Shown here: positions 6,343 to 6,741 of the stretch, piece after piece
Layout: every line of letters starts with the position of its first letter
How positions within the stretch are numbered: the first letter of the stretch is position 1
From: Lutibacter sp.
Lineage (GTDB): Bacteria; Bacteroidota; Bacteroidia; Flavobacteriales; Flavobacteriaceae
Assembly: GCF_021647475.1 (NCBI RefSeq)
Contig: NZ_JAKIUR010000090.1
Location: forward strand, 1-6,741
Direction of reading: 5' to 3'
DNA length: 6,741 nucleotides
Notes under the pieces: generated by a model
What the model saw: the letters and a program-made list of their open reading frames with translations, nothing else
Database searches by the model: none
Told to the model about the DNA's origin: nothing
Position numbers and translations under genes: made by a program

Positions 6343-6410
6343 TGTCATTCCTGCGAAGGTAGGAATATAAACTTGGTTCGCTATGGATTCCTGCCTTCGC
6401 AGAAATGACA
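6343..6410. repeat. Intergenic palindromic dispersed repeat (TGTCATTCCTGCGAAGG type)
   Basis: The first 25 bases (6343-6367, starting TGTCATTCCTGCGAAGG) pair with the last 25 (6386-6410, ending CCTTCGCAGAAATGACA) at 22 of 25 positions around an 18-base centre. I recognise the arm sequence as a repeat found between genes in many bacterial genomes. It starts 6 bases after the terminator. Confidence 0.75.
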
Positions 6411-6605
6411 GAAATATTTAAAATTTCTAATGTCATTTCAGCCGCTTGATATTTTTTTATATTGGGTCTCAATGTGGCATAGCACTTAAAATATACTGCT
6501 TTTAATTTGGTGAGATTCTGAACCTAAGTTTGATATAAGGATTTACTTTAAACAACTGAAAATCAAAATGTAATTGCAAAAATTATAAATGTAGTGCCAT
6601 AATTT

Positions 6606-6662
6606 GAAGCAATCTTTCATGAAAATGAGATTGCTTCCTCATTTCGCTTTGCTTCATTCATC
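6606..6662. repeat. Dispersed-repeat remnant with a perfect 10-bp hairpin
   Basis: GAAGCAATCT (6606-6615) pairs perfectly with AGATTGCTTC (6628-6637) around a 12-base loop that contains the palindrome TTCATGAA. The right arm continues as CTCATTTCGCTTTGCTTCATTC, which resembles the longer form of the AGATTGCTTCGT repeat seen inside the restriction-modification gene. This appears to be an intergenic, degraded member of that family. Confidence 0.6.
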
Positions 6663-6673
6663 CTTTAGATTAG

Positions 6674-6681
6674 CAAAGTTA
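6674..6681 (-). promoter_or_regulatory. Leftward -7 box TAACTTTG
   Basis: On the minus strand TAACTTTG fits TAnnTTTG exactly and is followed by C, giving TTTGC. No TTG -33 element at normal spacing is visible. It points toward the restriction-modification unit, but the terminator at 6298-6336 lies in between, so any transcript would be roughly 330-370 bases, covering the two repeats and no recognised gene. Confidence 0.4.
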
Positions 6682-6705
6682 AAATATTACATTTAATTTA
6701 CATAA

Positions 6706-6736
6706 TTGTTAATTACAAAGAATCTTTATTTCTTTG
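6706..6736 (+). promoter_or_regulatory. Possible rightward promoter at the window edge
   Basis: TTG (6706-6708) is followed after 20 bases by TTTCTTTG (6729-6736), one mismatch from TAnnTTTG. Spacing fits the Bacteroidota pattern, but both elements are short and the region is AT-rich, so chance is a real alternative. It would serve a gene beyond the right end. Confidence 0.2.
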
Positions 6737-6741
6737 ATAAA

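Larger units (their letters stand above)
6089..6741. other. Gene-free region upstream of the restriction-modification unit
   Basis: No reading frame here looks like a gene on either strand; the longest candidates are a few dozen codons without family features or plausible starts. The region contains a possible restriction-modification promoter area (6111-6148), a bidirectional terminator (6298-6336), two dispersed repeats (6343-6410 and 6606-6662) and candidate promoters on both strands at the right edge. A nearly identical 13-base direct repeat, CTCAATGTG(A/G)CAT, occurs at 6274-6286 and 6468-6480, on either side of the terminator and first repeat. The stretches 6149-6297 and 6411-6605 otherwise show nothing I can name. 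Confidence 0.6.

Noticed and set aside
6274..6480. Direct repeat CTCAATGTG(A/G)CAT as possible target-site duplication
   Set aside because: Thirteen bases with one mismatch, no transposase and no terminal inverted repeats next to it; not enough for a mobile-element call.
6617..6661. Fourteen-codon frame (MNEAKRNEEAISFS) after the leftward promoter box
   Set aside because: It coincides with the dispersed-repeat remnant, and such repeats often give short open frames; no support for translation beyond an AAAGG before the ATG.

Overview
The window looks like a stretch of a Bacteroidota chromosome, most likely class Flavobacteriia. It is strongly AT-rich. Several sites fit the Bacteroidota -7 promoter consensus TAnnTTTG, often as TTTGCA, and Shine-Dalgarno sequences are weak. 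The proteins read like flavobacterial ones, and the DNA carries several short palindromic dispersed repeats that I recognise as common in such genomes (for example TTCTCGATAC...ACTCGAA, CGTCATTGCGAGG...GAAGCAATCT and TGTCATTCCTGCGAAGG).

Layout. Positions 1-319 hold no gene. They contain a stem-loop followed by a T-run (17-86), which is the end of an upstream transcript or structured RNA that I cannot name, then a candidate promoter (121-128), a palindromic dispersed repeat (175-258), and a second promoter box (297-304) close to the start codon. Positions 320-1651 (+) encode a complete DEAD-box RNA helicase. It converges, with only 15 bases between stop codons, on a two-gene minus-strand unit. 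That unit consists of a 1149-residue single-chain restriction-modification enzyme (6088-2639) followed 6 bases later by a 321-residue protein of unknown function (2632-1667). Positions 6089-6741 contain no convincing gene. They hold a near-perfect bidirectional terminator (6298-6336), two more dispersed repeats (6343-6410 and 6606-6662) and two candidate promoters near the right edge.

The restriction-modification protein has an N-terminal PD-(D/E)XK nuclease, a central N6-adenine methyltransferase (DPATGTGTF and NPPY motifs) and a C-terminal specificity region of the type ISP kind. I see no helicase motor. The small downstream gene is probably co-transcribed and may be an uncharacterised accessory, but nothing in its sequence shows a function.

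The most unusual feature is that the restriction-modification gene has absorbed at least four dispersed-repeat units in frame. One composite block is about 124 bases long. One repeat family is read in two different frames, and another is present as two direct copies spaced exactly 420 bases (140 codons) apart. The second family also appears in the helicase leader. I found no CRISPR array, tRNA, rRNA or insertion sequence.
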